A DNA stretch of 22,513 bases from a virus: positions 1-22,513 of the IMG/VR virus record IMGVR_UViG_3300044618_000283; one strand, written 5' to 3'. The position numbers and the translations under genes are program-made. Positions 5,881 through 12,067 of the stretch are shown in pieces. Each line of letters begins with the position of its first letter. Within the stretch, counting starts at the first letter, position 1. Below the pieces are notes generated by a model. That model did not search any database and had not been told where the DNA came from. It worked only from the letters and a program-made list of their open reading frames with translations.

Positions 5881-6289
5881 AACCTACTTCTTTTTTAAAT
5901 TCAGTTAGTAATTCTTTTACATCAATAATAACAAGGTCGCTATCTTTTAGTAACCAGTATGCAAACTCTACAGCATATTCATCAGGTGTAATATATTTGC
6001 TTATCTTTTCTCCTGCTAGTAATTGTATTGCTGCACTATACTTTTCCATTAAATCTTTATCGTAATCTTTAATATCGTTAAATACATTAATTCCGTGTAA
6101 TACTGTAGCGTGGTTTTTATCTAGTGTATCTCCTATCTCTTGTAATGAATAACCTCTATCTCTTAATAGCTTATAGTAAATCATTCTAGCTTCTATAAAC
6201 TCATACTTTCTTGTTTTAGTTGTTATATCTACTCCTGTTACTTTTTGTATTGTATTTAATATCTTAGTTTTTATTTCTTCTTTAATCAT
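5858..6289 (-). CDS. Free-standing DnaA domain IV-like DNA-binding protein
   Basis: A 143-residue protein whose N-terminal half (about 22-70) matches the DnaA C-terminal DnaA-box-binding domain: a helix with FIEARMIYYKLLRDR, a turn GYSLQEIGDTL, and the signature DKNHATVLHGI (57-67), equivalent to the DHTTVLHA helix that reads the 9-mer in DnaA. There is no AAA+ domain. The C-terminal half is helical and acidic (ITPDEYAVEFAYWLLKDSDL) and unrecognised. In the family the domain gives sequence-specific origin binding. Here it might recruit the host initiator, mark the phage origin, or repress. It overlaps the genes on both sides (4 and 23 nt). Confidence 0.75.
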   Translation of the reverse strand: MIKEEIKTKILNTIQKVTGVDITTKTRKYEFIEARMIYYKLLRDRGYSLQEIGDTLDKNHATVLHGINVFNDIKDYDKDLMEKYSAAIQLLAGEKISKYITPDEYAVEFAYWLLKDSDLVIIDVKELLTEFKKEVGYECTKLV

Positions 6290-6510
6290 TTCTTAAATTT
6301 TAATCTTATTTTACTTCCTAATTGTTTTGCAAATACAGTTAAAGTTATAAAAGATACCATTTCAATAGCTCTGTAAATACCAGCACAAACTTCGTAATCT
6401 TCTACAGCTTCATACTCTGTAATAATTTCTCTTAGTTCATCTATTGTAGATCCGTTTTCAAGTTCATACAAAGCTATTTTAAAGTGTTCTTCTATTCTTT
6501 CTTTATCCAT
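6286..6510 (-). CDS. Small acidic/helical protein, unknown function
   Basis: A 74-residue protein with an acidic helical N-terminus (MDKERIEEHFKIALYELENG, TIDELREIITEYEAVEDYE), a central VCAGIYRAIEMVSFITLTVFA that is moderately hydrophobic (perhaps a buried or membrane-touching helix), and a basic tail KIRLKFKK. It touches both neighbours (1-nt overlap with 6510, 4-nt overlap with 6289), so it is translated between the exonuclease and the DnaA-like protein. I do not recognise it. Confidence 0.7.
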   Translation of the reverse strand: MDKERIEEHFKIALYELENGSTIDELREIITEYEAVEDYEVCAGIYRAIEMVSFITLTVFAKQLGSKIRLKFKK

Positions 6511-7274
6511 TATAATATTCCTCTTAGTACATATTGGTCCAGGTCTACTCCTTCAGTTTGAAAGAAGTATTTATAGTTGCTAATACCTTGCTTAAACTTT
6601 TCTTCTCCTTTAGCGTAAAATTCATCACTACATTCAAATATAGCTATATCTAAACTACCTTTGTCTATTGCAATAAATACAAAGTTATCTACACCAAACA
6701 TTTCTCTATACAGCCAAGCTTGTAAATCGTAACTATATTTATCTGCTGAGTATCTAAAATCTTTTATACCTGTAGTAGTTTTTAAATCTATAATAGTATT
6801 ACCTTGTATTATATCTGCTTTTGCTCTAATTGGTATACCATCTATCATAGCTATTTGTGGTACTTCAAATTCTGCTTTAGTCAAGTATTCTTTTACTGCT
6901 TCATTTCTAAACAAAGCGTCTGTTAATCTTTCTGCTGCTTTTAGTTCACTATTAGTGTAAACTTCTTTTCCTGTTTCTTTTGCTAGTTTATATTCTTTAC
7001 TTGCTTTTGTTGCAGCTTCTACGAAAACCATATCATCTAATTTATTTGGTTCTAATACCATTGTGTGGAATAGTTTACCATCTCTTAAAGCTTGTGTTTC
7101 ACCTGAGCCATATTTAGTTGTAAAGTAATAAGTTTTAGGTGAAGATAACAAAGTTTTAATACTTGAACTACTTAAAGCGTTTTGCCCTAAGTAACCATAG
7201 TAAAAACTATCATCGTACATATTATCTAATATTTCTTCTTTATCCCAAACTTTGCCATCAAATGTAGTTATCAT
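6510..7274 (-). CDS. RecE/lambda-exo type PD-(D/E)XK exonuclease
   Basis: Predicted 5'-3' double-strand exonuclease that makes single-stranded ends for recombination. The 254 residues follow the PDDEXK/RecE_C (DUF3799-like) pattern. SSSIKTLLSSPKTYYF is in the N-terminus. GKLFHTMVLEP (66-76) carries the conserved His. VPQIAMIDGIPIRAKADII (138-156) provides an acidic residue. IIDLKTT (161-167) is the D-x-K catalytic core, and YDLQAWLY (182-189) is the Q-x-x-x-Y motif. All key positions are present. Its partner in homologous recombination is probably the ERF annealase at 13341-13910, encoded about 6 kb upstream rather than next to it. Confidence 0.85.
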   Translation of the reverse strand: MITTFDGKVWDKEEILDNMYDDSFYYGYLGQNALSSSSIKTLLSSPKTYYFTTKYGSGETQALRDGKLFHTMVLEPNKLDDMVFVEAATKASKEYKLAKETGKEVYTNSELKAAERLTDALFRNEAVKEYLTKAEFEVPQIAMIDGIPIRAKADIIQGNTIIDLKTTTGIKDFRYSADKYSYDLQAWLYREMFGVDNFVFIAIDKGSLDIAIFECSDEFYAKGEEKFKQGISNYKYFFQTEGVDLDQYVLRGIL

Positions 7275-7275
7275 A

Positions 7276-7485
7276 TTATCTTATTTTAATGTTATTCAAT
7301 AATTGTTCTGTTTCGTCCATTTGCAAAGCGTTTCTAATTTCTTGTGCATACATATCACTTAAATCAAATTCTTTGCTTAAAGCAGCTATAATATCCATTA
7401 AATTAGCTACCAAGTAAACATCTTCTCTAGCTTCTGATAAAGCTAATAATTTTTCTAGTTTTGTAATAATTTCTTGTTTGTTCAT
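7276..7485 (-). CDS. Small helical protein, first gene of promoter 7509
   Basis: A 69-residue acidic all-helical protein (ITKLEKLLALSEAREDVYLV, LMDIIAALSKEFDLSD, EIRNALQMDETEQLLNNIKI). It is the first cistron after the clearest promoter in the window, with leader AAAAACAAACACT before the ATG, and ends 1 nt before the exonuclease start codon. The position suggests a cofactor or inhibitor made together with the exonuclease, but that is inference from context only. Confidence 0.7.
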   Translation of the reverse strand: MNKQEIITKLEKLLALSEAREDVYLVANLMDIIAALSKEFDLSDMYAQEIRNALQMDETEQLLNNIKIR

Positions 7486-7508
7486 AGTGTTTGTTTTTAA
7501 ATTATATA

Positions 7509-7559
7509 CAAATATAAAACTTCTATTTTAACTACAAAACTTTTTAACAAATATTTAAC
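7509..7559 (-). promoter_or_regulatory. Promoter: TTTG-N18-TATATTTG with two phased GTTAAA boxes
   Basis: Minus strand: -7 box TATATTTG (7509-7516), 18 bp spacer, -33 TTTG (7535-7538). GTTAAA boxes are at 7543-7548 and 7554-7559, 11 bp apart, the first 27 bp from the -7 box. The ATG of the 69-residue protein follows 23 nt after the -7 box. This matches the known Bacteroidetes promoter consensus. Confidence 0.8.
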
Positions 7560-7588
7560 AAAAAAAAAGGAAGCTATTTGCTTCCCTT
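7560..7588 (-). terminator. Rho-independent terminator
   Basis: Minus-strand stem AAGGGAAGC/GCTTCC, loop AAATA, then nine T. It ends the operon containing 7574-7717 (whose stop codon lies in the loop/stem) and abuts the GTTAAA boxes of the next promoter, giving a compact terminator-promoter junction. Confidence 0.9.
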
Positions 7589-7717
7589 AATTTGTGCTAT
7601 ACAAATACTGTATCTTTGATCTTTATCTGGGTATTCTTCTACCATTATATCATCAATCATACATCTTTGTATAAATTCATTTTCTTTTTCTTCTGGTTGT
7701 GGTGTTGGTATTGGCAT
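7574..7717 (-). CDS. Small MPIP-type protein, unknown function (47 aa)
   Basis: ATG (7715-7717) to TAG (7574-7576). The pattern MPIPTPQPEEKENEFIQRCM followed by EEYPDKDQRYSICIAQ is one I recognise as a short module, MPxPxP...E..EFI.RCM...EyPD..QR.AIC..Q, found in many phages either free-standing or at the N-terminus of head proteins such as proteases and portal-related polypeptides. Two Cys (C19, C39) are conserved in that module. Its function is not established to my knowledge. The stop codon sits inside terminator 7560-7588. It lies 8 nt after the DUF3310-like gene. Confidence 0.75.
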   Translation of the reverse strand: MPIPTPQPEEKENEFIQRCMIDDIMVEEYPDKDQRYSICIAQIKGSK

Positions 7718-7725
7718 AGTATAAA

Positions 7726-7968
7726 TTATTTATTGTTTTCAATCCATTCAGCTTGTAATCTTTCGTAGTGGTCTATTTCTCTTTCTAAGTAATCTAATGC
7801 TTTTCTTAGATCTTGTAGTTCGTTATCTTTCTTTCCAGCTCTTGCTAGGTATTTAATTATATTACCTCTATTGAAGTTTAAGTTATAATCTTTAATAAAA
7901 TCTATTACATCATAACCTTTGTTATTTTCGTAATGTAACTGTGTTGCTCTCATATCTACTTGTGCCAT
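7726..7968 (-). CDS. DUF3310-like protein
   Basis: An 80-residue protein with HYENNKGYDVIDFIKDYNLN, FNRGNIIKYLARAGKK and LQDLRKALDYLEREIDHYER. This is the full DUF3310 pattern (HY....g.dvidf...y.l.f..GN.iKYl.RaGkK....Dl.KA..Yl.rei), a small helical phage family sometimes labelled nucleotide kinase-like without direct proof. The length fits a single domain. The start overlaps the previous stop by one base. It probably works in phage nucleotide metabolism, but that is only the family's usual guess. Confidence 0.85.
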   Translation of the reverse strand: MAQVDMRATQLHYENNKGYDVIDFIKDYNLNFNRGNIIKYLARAGKKDNELQDLRKALDYLEREIDHYERLQAEWIENNK

Positions 7969-8318
7969 TATTCTATTCTTAAAAATTCAGATTCAGCGTA
8001 TTCTAAAAACCATTCTTTGTTAGTTTCGTACTTTTCTATAATAGCTTCTAACATTACTAATTCATCAATAGTTTTAGTTGCTAATTTGTGTACTAAACTT
8101 TCTATCTTTCTTTCTATGTTTAAAAGCATTTCAGGTTCTGATTTGTGCATCTTAACATATTCTTCACTAACTATACTTTCAAGGTCTTTATTTAAAGAGT
8201 TAATTCTATTCTTTAAACTTTGTCTGTATTGTGTAGTTGTTTTTAAATTATCGTTAGCTTCTAAAAGTAGTTGCCCTAAGATAATTGATTTTAAATATTC
8301 TAGTTGTATTATATTCAT
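7968..8318 (-). CDS. Coiled-coil protein, unknown function
   Basis: A 116-residue protein, almost entirely helical and charged (SLKNRINSLNKDLESIVSEE; MLLNIERKIESLVHKLATKT; LVMLEAIIEKYETNKEWFLE), predicted to form coiled coils. There are no catalytic or metal motifs. It overlaps the preceding 43-residue membrane protein by ATGA and the following gene by one base, so it is part of the continuous 12.9-7.6 kb operon. Function unknown. Confidence 0.7.
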   Translation of the reverse strand: MNIIQLEYLKSIILGQLLLEANDNLKTTTQYRQSLKNRINSLNKDLESIVSEEYVKMHKSEPEMLLNIERKIESLVHKLATKTIDELVMLEAIIEKYETNKEWFLEYAESEFLRIE

Positions 8319-8446
8319 AGTTTATTTTTTAATTGTTTTTTAAATTCTTTGTATTCATCTAAAGCTATAAGCCAAATTAAAGTAGCTGCAGGAACTAATA
8401 TAATTACAGCCAAAATCAAAAATAAAATTCCAATAAGTTTTTCCAT
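8315..8446 (-). CDS. Small single-span membrane protein (43 aa)
   Basis: ATG at 8444-8446 follows the TAA of the previous gene directly, and TGA (8315-8317) overlaps the next ATG. The product is an N-terminal hydrophobic helix (LIGILFLILAVIILVPAATL then IWLIAL) followed by a charged tail (DEYKEFKKQLKNKL), a bitopic protein with a cytoplasmic basic tail. The perfect packing between neighbours is strong support despite the small size. Function unknown. Confidence 0.7.
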   Translation of the reverse strand: MEKLIGILFLILAVIILVPAATLIWLIALDEYKEFKKQLKNKL

Positions 8447-8848
8447 TTATATTTCTTTTAAAATGTTTTCAGGTTGTATTTTTAAATAAGTTACTTCTTT
8501 TGATACTTTGTATCGTAAACTAAAGTGTGTAGAAGCAGGATTTTTGTTGTTAGTTTCCCAATCAGGTTTTACCATTAGTAAATTCCAAAAGTAAACACCC
8601 CTTGGAGTAGAATTAACATAAATAGGAATATCTAAATGCTTTTCACATTCTACTAACATAGCATCATATTTCTTCTTTTCTAAAAGCATATTATCGTAGT
8701 GTGCAGTTCTACACTTCAATTCTATTCTGTGTTTGAATTGTGGTGAATAGCAATCCCATCGGCTCATTTGGTTTTTAGATTTAACCAAGTCCTTATAGAT
8801 ATTTTCTTTTAGCCAAAGAAATAGATCTTGTTCATTCCAGTTATGCAT
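8447..8848 (-). CDS. PD-(D/E)XK-like nuclease candidate
   Basis: A 133-residue protein. Around residues 30-62 it shows RWDCYSP...HRIELKCRTAHY then NMLLEKKKYDAML. This gives D32, E43-x-K45 on a predicted strand followed by a helix with Lys/Tyr, the core arrangement of a small PD-(D/E)XK nuclease fold (Holliday-junction resolvase or restriction-like). The C-terminal half has GVYFWNLL and alternating strands ending in VTYLKIQPENILKEI. I recall the ELKxR family as a common unannotated phage protein. Activity is inferred from the spacing of acidic and Lys residues only. It overlaps 8841-9206 by 8 nt. Confidence 0.5.
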   Translation of the reverse strand: MHNWNEQDLFLWLKENIYKDLVKSKNQMSRWDCYSPQFKHRIELKCRTAHYDNMLLEKKKYDAMLVECEKHLDIPIYVNSTPRGVYFWNLLMVKPDWETNNKNPASTHFSLRYKVSKEVTYLKIQPENILKEI

Positions 8849-9206
8849 CCTGTTGAGTTTCGTAAACTTTTCTTAAATCGTTCAAGGTATCTCTCCAGCA
8901 ACTAGCACAATTACTATCCTGTATTACTTCATTAAATACAGCTTTATAAATATCTTTAATTCTCCATTGTTCTTTTGGTGTTAAAGTTTCTTTTTTAAAC
9001 TGAAAGTAAGGTAGTAAAAATTCTATATCTTCATCGTTTAAGCAGTTTGGTTTTCTGTAGCTCCAAATCTTATTTAAAAATTCTTTTCTACCTTCACAGC
9101 CACAATTTTCTCCTAAAACAGATTTAACAACTTTTGCAACTCCTGTAGATTCTAAAACATTTTCTACTGTATCGCCCAATCCTTGAGCTTTTCTTTTTCT
9201 TGCCAT
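8841..9206 (-). CDS. Cys-rich conserved Bacteroidetes phage protein, possible zinc binding
   Basis: A 121-residue protein with a basic start MARKRKAQGLGDTVENV, then ENCGCEGRKEFLN (C35, C37), NCLNDEDIEFL (C55) and SNCASCWRDTLNDL (C100, C103). The GLGDTVE...TG and CGCxxRKExLN phrases recur in Bacteroidetes phage proteins that I remember as uncharacterised. The Cys pairs could bind zinc, and the basic head could contact DNA, which would suit a regulator or a protein-DNA adaptor. It sits between a GIY-YIG endonuclease and a nuclease candidate. Confidence 0.65.
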   Translation of the reverse strand: MARKRKAQGLGDTVENVLESTGVAKVVKSVLGENCGCEGRKEFLNKIWSYRKPNCLNDEDIEFLLPYFQFKKETLTPKEQWRIKDIYKAVFNEVIQDSNCASCWRDTLNDLRKVYETQQDA

Positions 9207-9208
9207 AA

Positions 9209-9613
9209 TTAAATTTTTATTAGTTTATATTTATTATTATTGTTTTTAATAAAATGTCTTACACTAGAATAAGGGTAATTAAAAGCTTCACAAGCTTCTT
9301 TTATTGTATCAAAATAAATACCAGTATCTAAATGTAATACTTCTTTTGCGAAAGGGTTTTTATTTCCATTTTGATTTCTAACTCCTATATTACAATTATA
9401 AATTTTTTGTAACTCATATTCTTTATTAATTGCTTCTCTTAAATCATTTGTAATATATAGAATATTTACATTATCATTATCAATACAAAAACCACTTTTA
9501 CTTGAGTGTTTATATAATCTTTTTTGTAAATTAGTAGTAACTCCAATATAGTTTTCTAATAACAAATGATATATTATGTATTCTTTATCTTTTATACTGT
9601 ATAATTTACCCAT
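9209..9613 (-). CDS. GIY-YIG homing endonuclease with NUMOD-like tail
   Basis: A 134-residue nuclease. The GIY-YIG core is present in slightly changed form: IIYHLLL (about 13-19) for GIY, YIGV (22-25) for YIG, then NLQKRLYKH with the catalytic Arg (R32) and His (H36), and a Glu-bearing helix INKEYELQKIY (about 62-72). After a linker NQNGNKNPFAKEV the last 40 residues (FDTIKEACEAFNYPYSSVRH) form an IENR1/NUMOD1-type DNA-binding domain. The DNA looks AT-richer than its flanks, as expected for a free-standing mobile endonuclease gene. It fits between neighbours with only 2-3 nt gaps and appears intact. Confidence 0.8.
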   Translation of the reverse strand: MGKLYSIKDKEYIIYHLLLENYIGVTTNLQKRLYKHSSKSGFCIDNDNVNILYITNDLREAINKEYELQKIYNCNIGVRNQNGNKNPFAKEVLHLDTGIYFDTIKEACEAFNYPYSSVRHFIKNNNNKYKLIKI

Positions 9614-9616
9614 AAT

Positions 9617-10129
9617 TTAAAGTTTTAAGTTATCGTAATCTTCTTTAAGTAATTCTTTTAATTTTTCTTTATGTTTTTTTAGTGAGTGGAATATACTTAC
9701 AAAGCTTATTCCTGTTTCTTTTGCAAGTCCTCTAATGCTAATATTAGAATCTCTATAAATAGAAAATAGTTTTTTATCGTACCAATCCCAGTTGTTTACT
9801 TCAGATTCTGCTTTAGTTCTAAATTCGTTCCAATCTAACTCTTTTTCTAAATCAAAGTCATCTACCATATTGTAAATTTCTTCATTTAATTCGCATTTAG
9901 TTATTCGTTTTTTTACATTGTAAATTTGAAAATGTATGTTTCTAATAATAATAAAGCAATAACCTCTATTTAATTTACCATTAGTAAACATTTGTTCTTC
10001 TGTTACTTTATATTTATGTAACAAAAGATAAAATTCTTGTACAATATCTTCTGCAAATTCTGAGTCAAATACTGAAGCTAATTCAACTAAGTAATCTTGG
10101 TACTCTGCAACTTTTTCTAAGATTCCCAT
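9617..10129 (-). CDS. Sigma-70-like transcription factor (phage-encoded)
   Basis: A 170-residue protein with a two-part ECF-like layout. Region 2-like is SVFDSEFAEDIVQEFYLLLH (about 19-38), which resembles the D.AeDivQe.fl core-binding helix of sigma-70 region 2. Region 4-like is about 120-165 (KLFSIYRDSNISIRGLAKET, SFVSIFHSLKKHKEKLKELL), a helix-turn-helix of the kind that reads the -33 element. A Trp-rich linker (NWDWYDK) separates them. It probably directs host RNA polymerase to phage promoters; the GTTAAA-box promoters or the late genes are candidates. It overlaps the previous small membrane gene by 13 nt. Confidence 0.65.
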   Translation of the reverse strand: MGILEKVAEYQDYLVELASVFDSEFAEDIVQEFYLLLHKYKVTEEQMFTNGKLNRGYCFIIIRNIHFQIYNVKKRITKCELNEEIYNMVDDFDLEKELDWNEFRTKAESEVNNWDWYDKKLFSIYRDSNISIRGLAKETGISFVSIFHSLKKHKEKLKELLKEDYDNLKL

Positions 10130-10314
10130 AAAATATTAATTGATAAAATACCTAGCAACACCTGTATAGTGTGGTAATTTTCTTCTTCTTGTTGATCTAC
10201 ATCGTATAAACAACCTATCATAAAGCCGTGTATAATTGCAAATTGTAACTCTTTACCTGAGTAAACTGCCCAAGTTATTAGAGTAAATATTAATAAACTA
10301 ATAAGCAATATCAT
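10117..10314 (-). CDS. Small membrane protein (65 aa)
   Basis: The N-terminal 17 residues (MILLISLLIFTLITWAV) form a hydrophobic helix, followed by YSGKELQFAIIHGFMIGCLYD, then an acidic stretch DVDQQEEENYHT and a second hydrophobic end IQVLLGILSINILW. Either a two-span protein or a signal-anchored one. It overlaps both neighbours (17 and 13 nt), so it is probably translated in the operon. I do not recognise the family. Confidence 0.6.
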   Translation of the reverse strand: MILLISLLIFTLITWAVYSGKELQFAIIHGFMIGCLYDVDQQEEENYHTIQVLLGILSINILWES

Positions 10315-10615
10315 AATTGAAAAGTTTAGCTTTTATTTTACCTATTTTTATTTCTTTTAAAGCAGGTTTAACCTGTATGTTAATTTCTATGTTAGTTAAT
10401 TCATTATCTTGCTTTAAAATCGTTTTAAATGCTTCTTCAATAACTGCGAAATCTAAGCTATCTTCTGCATTAATTAACTCCTCTATCATTTGTAATTTAA
10501 AAGTTACATTTTTAAAGTAGGTTAATAGTTCAGCATTATCAGAGTGATAAACTAACATTCTGCTAGTGCTTAATTGCAAATCGTTTAAATGATTTTTAAT
10601 TGTTATTTTTTCCAT
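10298..10615 (-). CDS. Small helical protein, unknown function
   Basis: A 105-residue protein: helical N-terminus (KNHLNDLQLSTSRMLVYHSD; LTYFKNVTFKLQMIEELINA), a Ser/Asp/Glu-rich middle (DSLDFAVIEEAFKTILKQ) and a strand-rich basic C-terminus (IEINIQVKPALKEIKIGKIK). Start and stop overlap the methyltransferase (1 nt) and the membrane protein (17 nt). No motif identifies a reaction. Confidence 0.65.
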   Translation of the reverse strand: MEKITIKNHLNDLQLSTSRMLVYHSDNAELLTYFKNVTFKLQMIEELINAEDSLDFAVIEEAFKTILKQDNELTNIEINIQVKPALKEIKIGKIKAKLFNYDIAY

Positions 10616-11334
10616 TAGAATAATTTTTGTTGATTTTTATAATTATTTATTCTTTGAATTGATTTATTATAGTTATCTATATTTAATTCACTACCAATCC
10701 AATTTAGATTATTTTTTTCACAAACAATAGCTGTGGTTCCACTTCCCATAAAACTATCATAAATTAAATAATCTTTTTTACTTGCTACTTTTAATATCCT
10801 TTCAACTAATGCTTCAGGCATTTGTGTTGGATGTATCCTTTCATTTTTTGGTATATTATGTGGTATATTCCAAACTGAGCTTAATGGATCGTGTAAACCA
10901 CAATTTTCATTTAAATATATATCATCAGTTTTAGATAAATGATAAATTATTTCATAATCTAAATGAAATCTTTTATTTGTGCTATCAAAACTTCCGCTAT
11001 ATTTCCAAATAATATAACTTTTAAATTTAAGTTTTCCAAAACTTTCTAAAAATTCAATCCAGTGTGGAGTTCTTAAAGTTTTATCTGAAGTTTTACTTTT
11101 AATATTAAAAAATATTTGACCTGTTGGCTTTAATATTCTATAATATTCATCAAATAATTTAGATAAATAATCTGAGTAAAATTTTAAAAATAAAATATCT
11201 TTACTTTTTGCACCATAACCAGCACCGCTTATATCTTCATAAGGTGGAGATGTAATAATTAAATCTACAAAATCATTTGGCATATTTGCCATAGTAGTTA
11301 AATTATCTTCATTATATATCTTATTTATTTCCAT
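10615..11334 (-). CDS. Beta-class DNA amino-methyltransferase (N4-cytosine or N6-adenine)
   Basis: Methylates an exocyclic amino group using S-adenosylmethionine. The 239 residues have the beta-class motif order. Catalytic motif IV is LIITSPPYEDI (TSPPY 28-32) near the N-terminus, HPTQMPEALVERI (168-180) is the usual region before motif I, and motif I is DSFMGSGTTAI (193-203). SPPY favours N4-cytosine over the DPPY of most N6-adenine enzymes but does not decide it. No endonuclease gene is nearby, so it is an orphan. The DNA of this gene and the adjacent Mom-like gene looks AT-richer than its neighbours. A TACATTTG box sits 4 bp upstream of the ATG, hinting at an independent promoter. Confidence 0.88.
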   Translation of the reverse strand: MEINKIYNEDNLTTMANMPNDFVDLIITSPPYEDISGAGYGAKSKDILFLKFYSDYLSKLFDEYYRILKPTGQIFFNIKSKTSDKTLRTPHWIEFLESFGKLKFKSYIIWKYSGSFDSTNKRFHLDYEIIYHLSKTDDIYLNENCGLHDPLSSVWNIPHNIPKNERIHPTQMPEALVERILKVASKKDYLIYDSFMGSGTTAIVCEKNNLNWIGSELNIDNYNKSIQRINNYKNQQKLF

Positions 11335-11338
11335 AGTT

Positions 11339-11375
11339 CAAATGTATAAATTAATTTTTAATAAGTAGATAACTA
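11339..11375 (-). promoter_or_regulatory. Possible promoter/operator between mom-like and methyltransferase genes
   Basis: In the 41-nt gap the minus strand has TACATTTG (11339-11346), matching TAnnTTTG, and a near-palindromic TAGTTATCTA (11366-11375) about 20 bp upstream. The same two elements occur upstream of the NinG-like gene. No -33 TTTG is present, and the box lies very close to the ATG (leader almost absent), so the call is tentative. Confidence 0.35.
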
Positions 11376-12065
11376 TTATAAATAATGTTTTGGATAAGGT
11401 TTTTCTTCTAATAAGCATTTCTTTTTTTCTCTCTGATCTAAAAATTTAATATATCTAAATTGTCTTAAACTTTCGCTTATAGCACTTTCTTTATTTTCTT
11501 GTAAATATTTTGCCGATTTTGATAATTTAGGATTTCTAGTCATTAAACTATTATGATAAATTTCTCCTTTTAAAGTCCAAAATAAACTATTATGTTCACC
11601 ATAATAAGAAAAACTACAAGCTTGGTAAACAATTCCAAAACCACCACATCTTTCATCAGCAAAACTTTGTATCCATTTTATTTTAGGATATTTTTTTTTA
11701 ATATATGAAATTGACATTGATATAGTTTGACTTTCTGGGTATTTAACTTTAATATCATCACTTAACCACATTCTATTTAATTCTAAATATTCATCTATTT
11801 TAGTTTCTTTAACTACACTTGCACAACTTGCTGGATTCATAGCGTAACCATATTGTAAAACTCCTTTTAAAATATCATCTTCAAATAAACCAATATGTAT
11901 ATAAGTTGCGTTATAAAATTTTTTTGAATAATGATTTTTAATTATTATTTCATTAGCTAATTTTCTATCAATTTCCTTAATATAAAAATTTTCACTACCA
12001 AAACCTATACATTTAGGATTTCCCCATAATGAACTTTGATCAGAATAAATATATTTTTTTTTCAT
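11376..12065 (-). CDS. mom: Mom-like DNA-modification protein (adenine momylation family)
   Basis: A 229-residue GNAT-fold-like protein. Matches to Mom in order: IIKNHYSKKF (41-50, with H45-Y46), GVLQYGYAMNP (68-78), LELNRMWLSD (94-103), ESQTISMSISYIKKKYP (111-127), WIQSFADERCGGFGIVYQAC (131-150, D137), FSYYGEH...FWTLKGEIYH (152-171). Phage Mu Mom changes adenine to an N6-carbamoylmethyl-type base that blocks restriction. From memory, the Mu residues implicated are an HY pair near 48-49 and an Asp near 139, which line up here. No Com-like zinc protein is next to it. It sits directly after the helicase and before the amino-methyltransferase, in AT-richer DNA. A GNAT acting on another substrate is the alternative. 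Confidence 0.8.
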   Translation of the reverse strand: MKKKYIYSDQSSLWGNPKCIGFGSENFYIKEIDRKLANEIIIKNHYSKKFYNATYIHIGLFEDDILKGVLQYGYAMNPASCASVVKETKIDEYLELNRMWLSDDIKVKYPESQTISMSISYIKKKYPKIKWIQSFADERCGGFGIVYQACSFSYYGEHNSLFWTLKGEIYHNSLMTRNPKLSKSAKYLQENKESAISESLRQFRYIKFLDQREKKKCLLEEKPYPKHYL

Positions 12066-12067
12066 AT

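Noticed and set aside
7960-8343. 127-codon plus-strand open frame
   Set aside because: It lies opposite the well-packed 7968-8318 minus-strand gene; its Ser/Leu/Ile-rich translation is typical of a reverse-complement shadow in AT-rich DNA.
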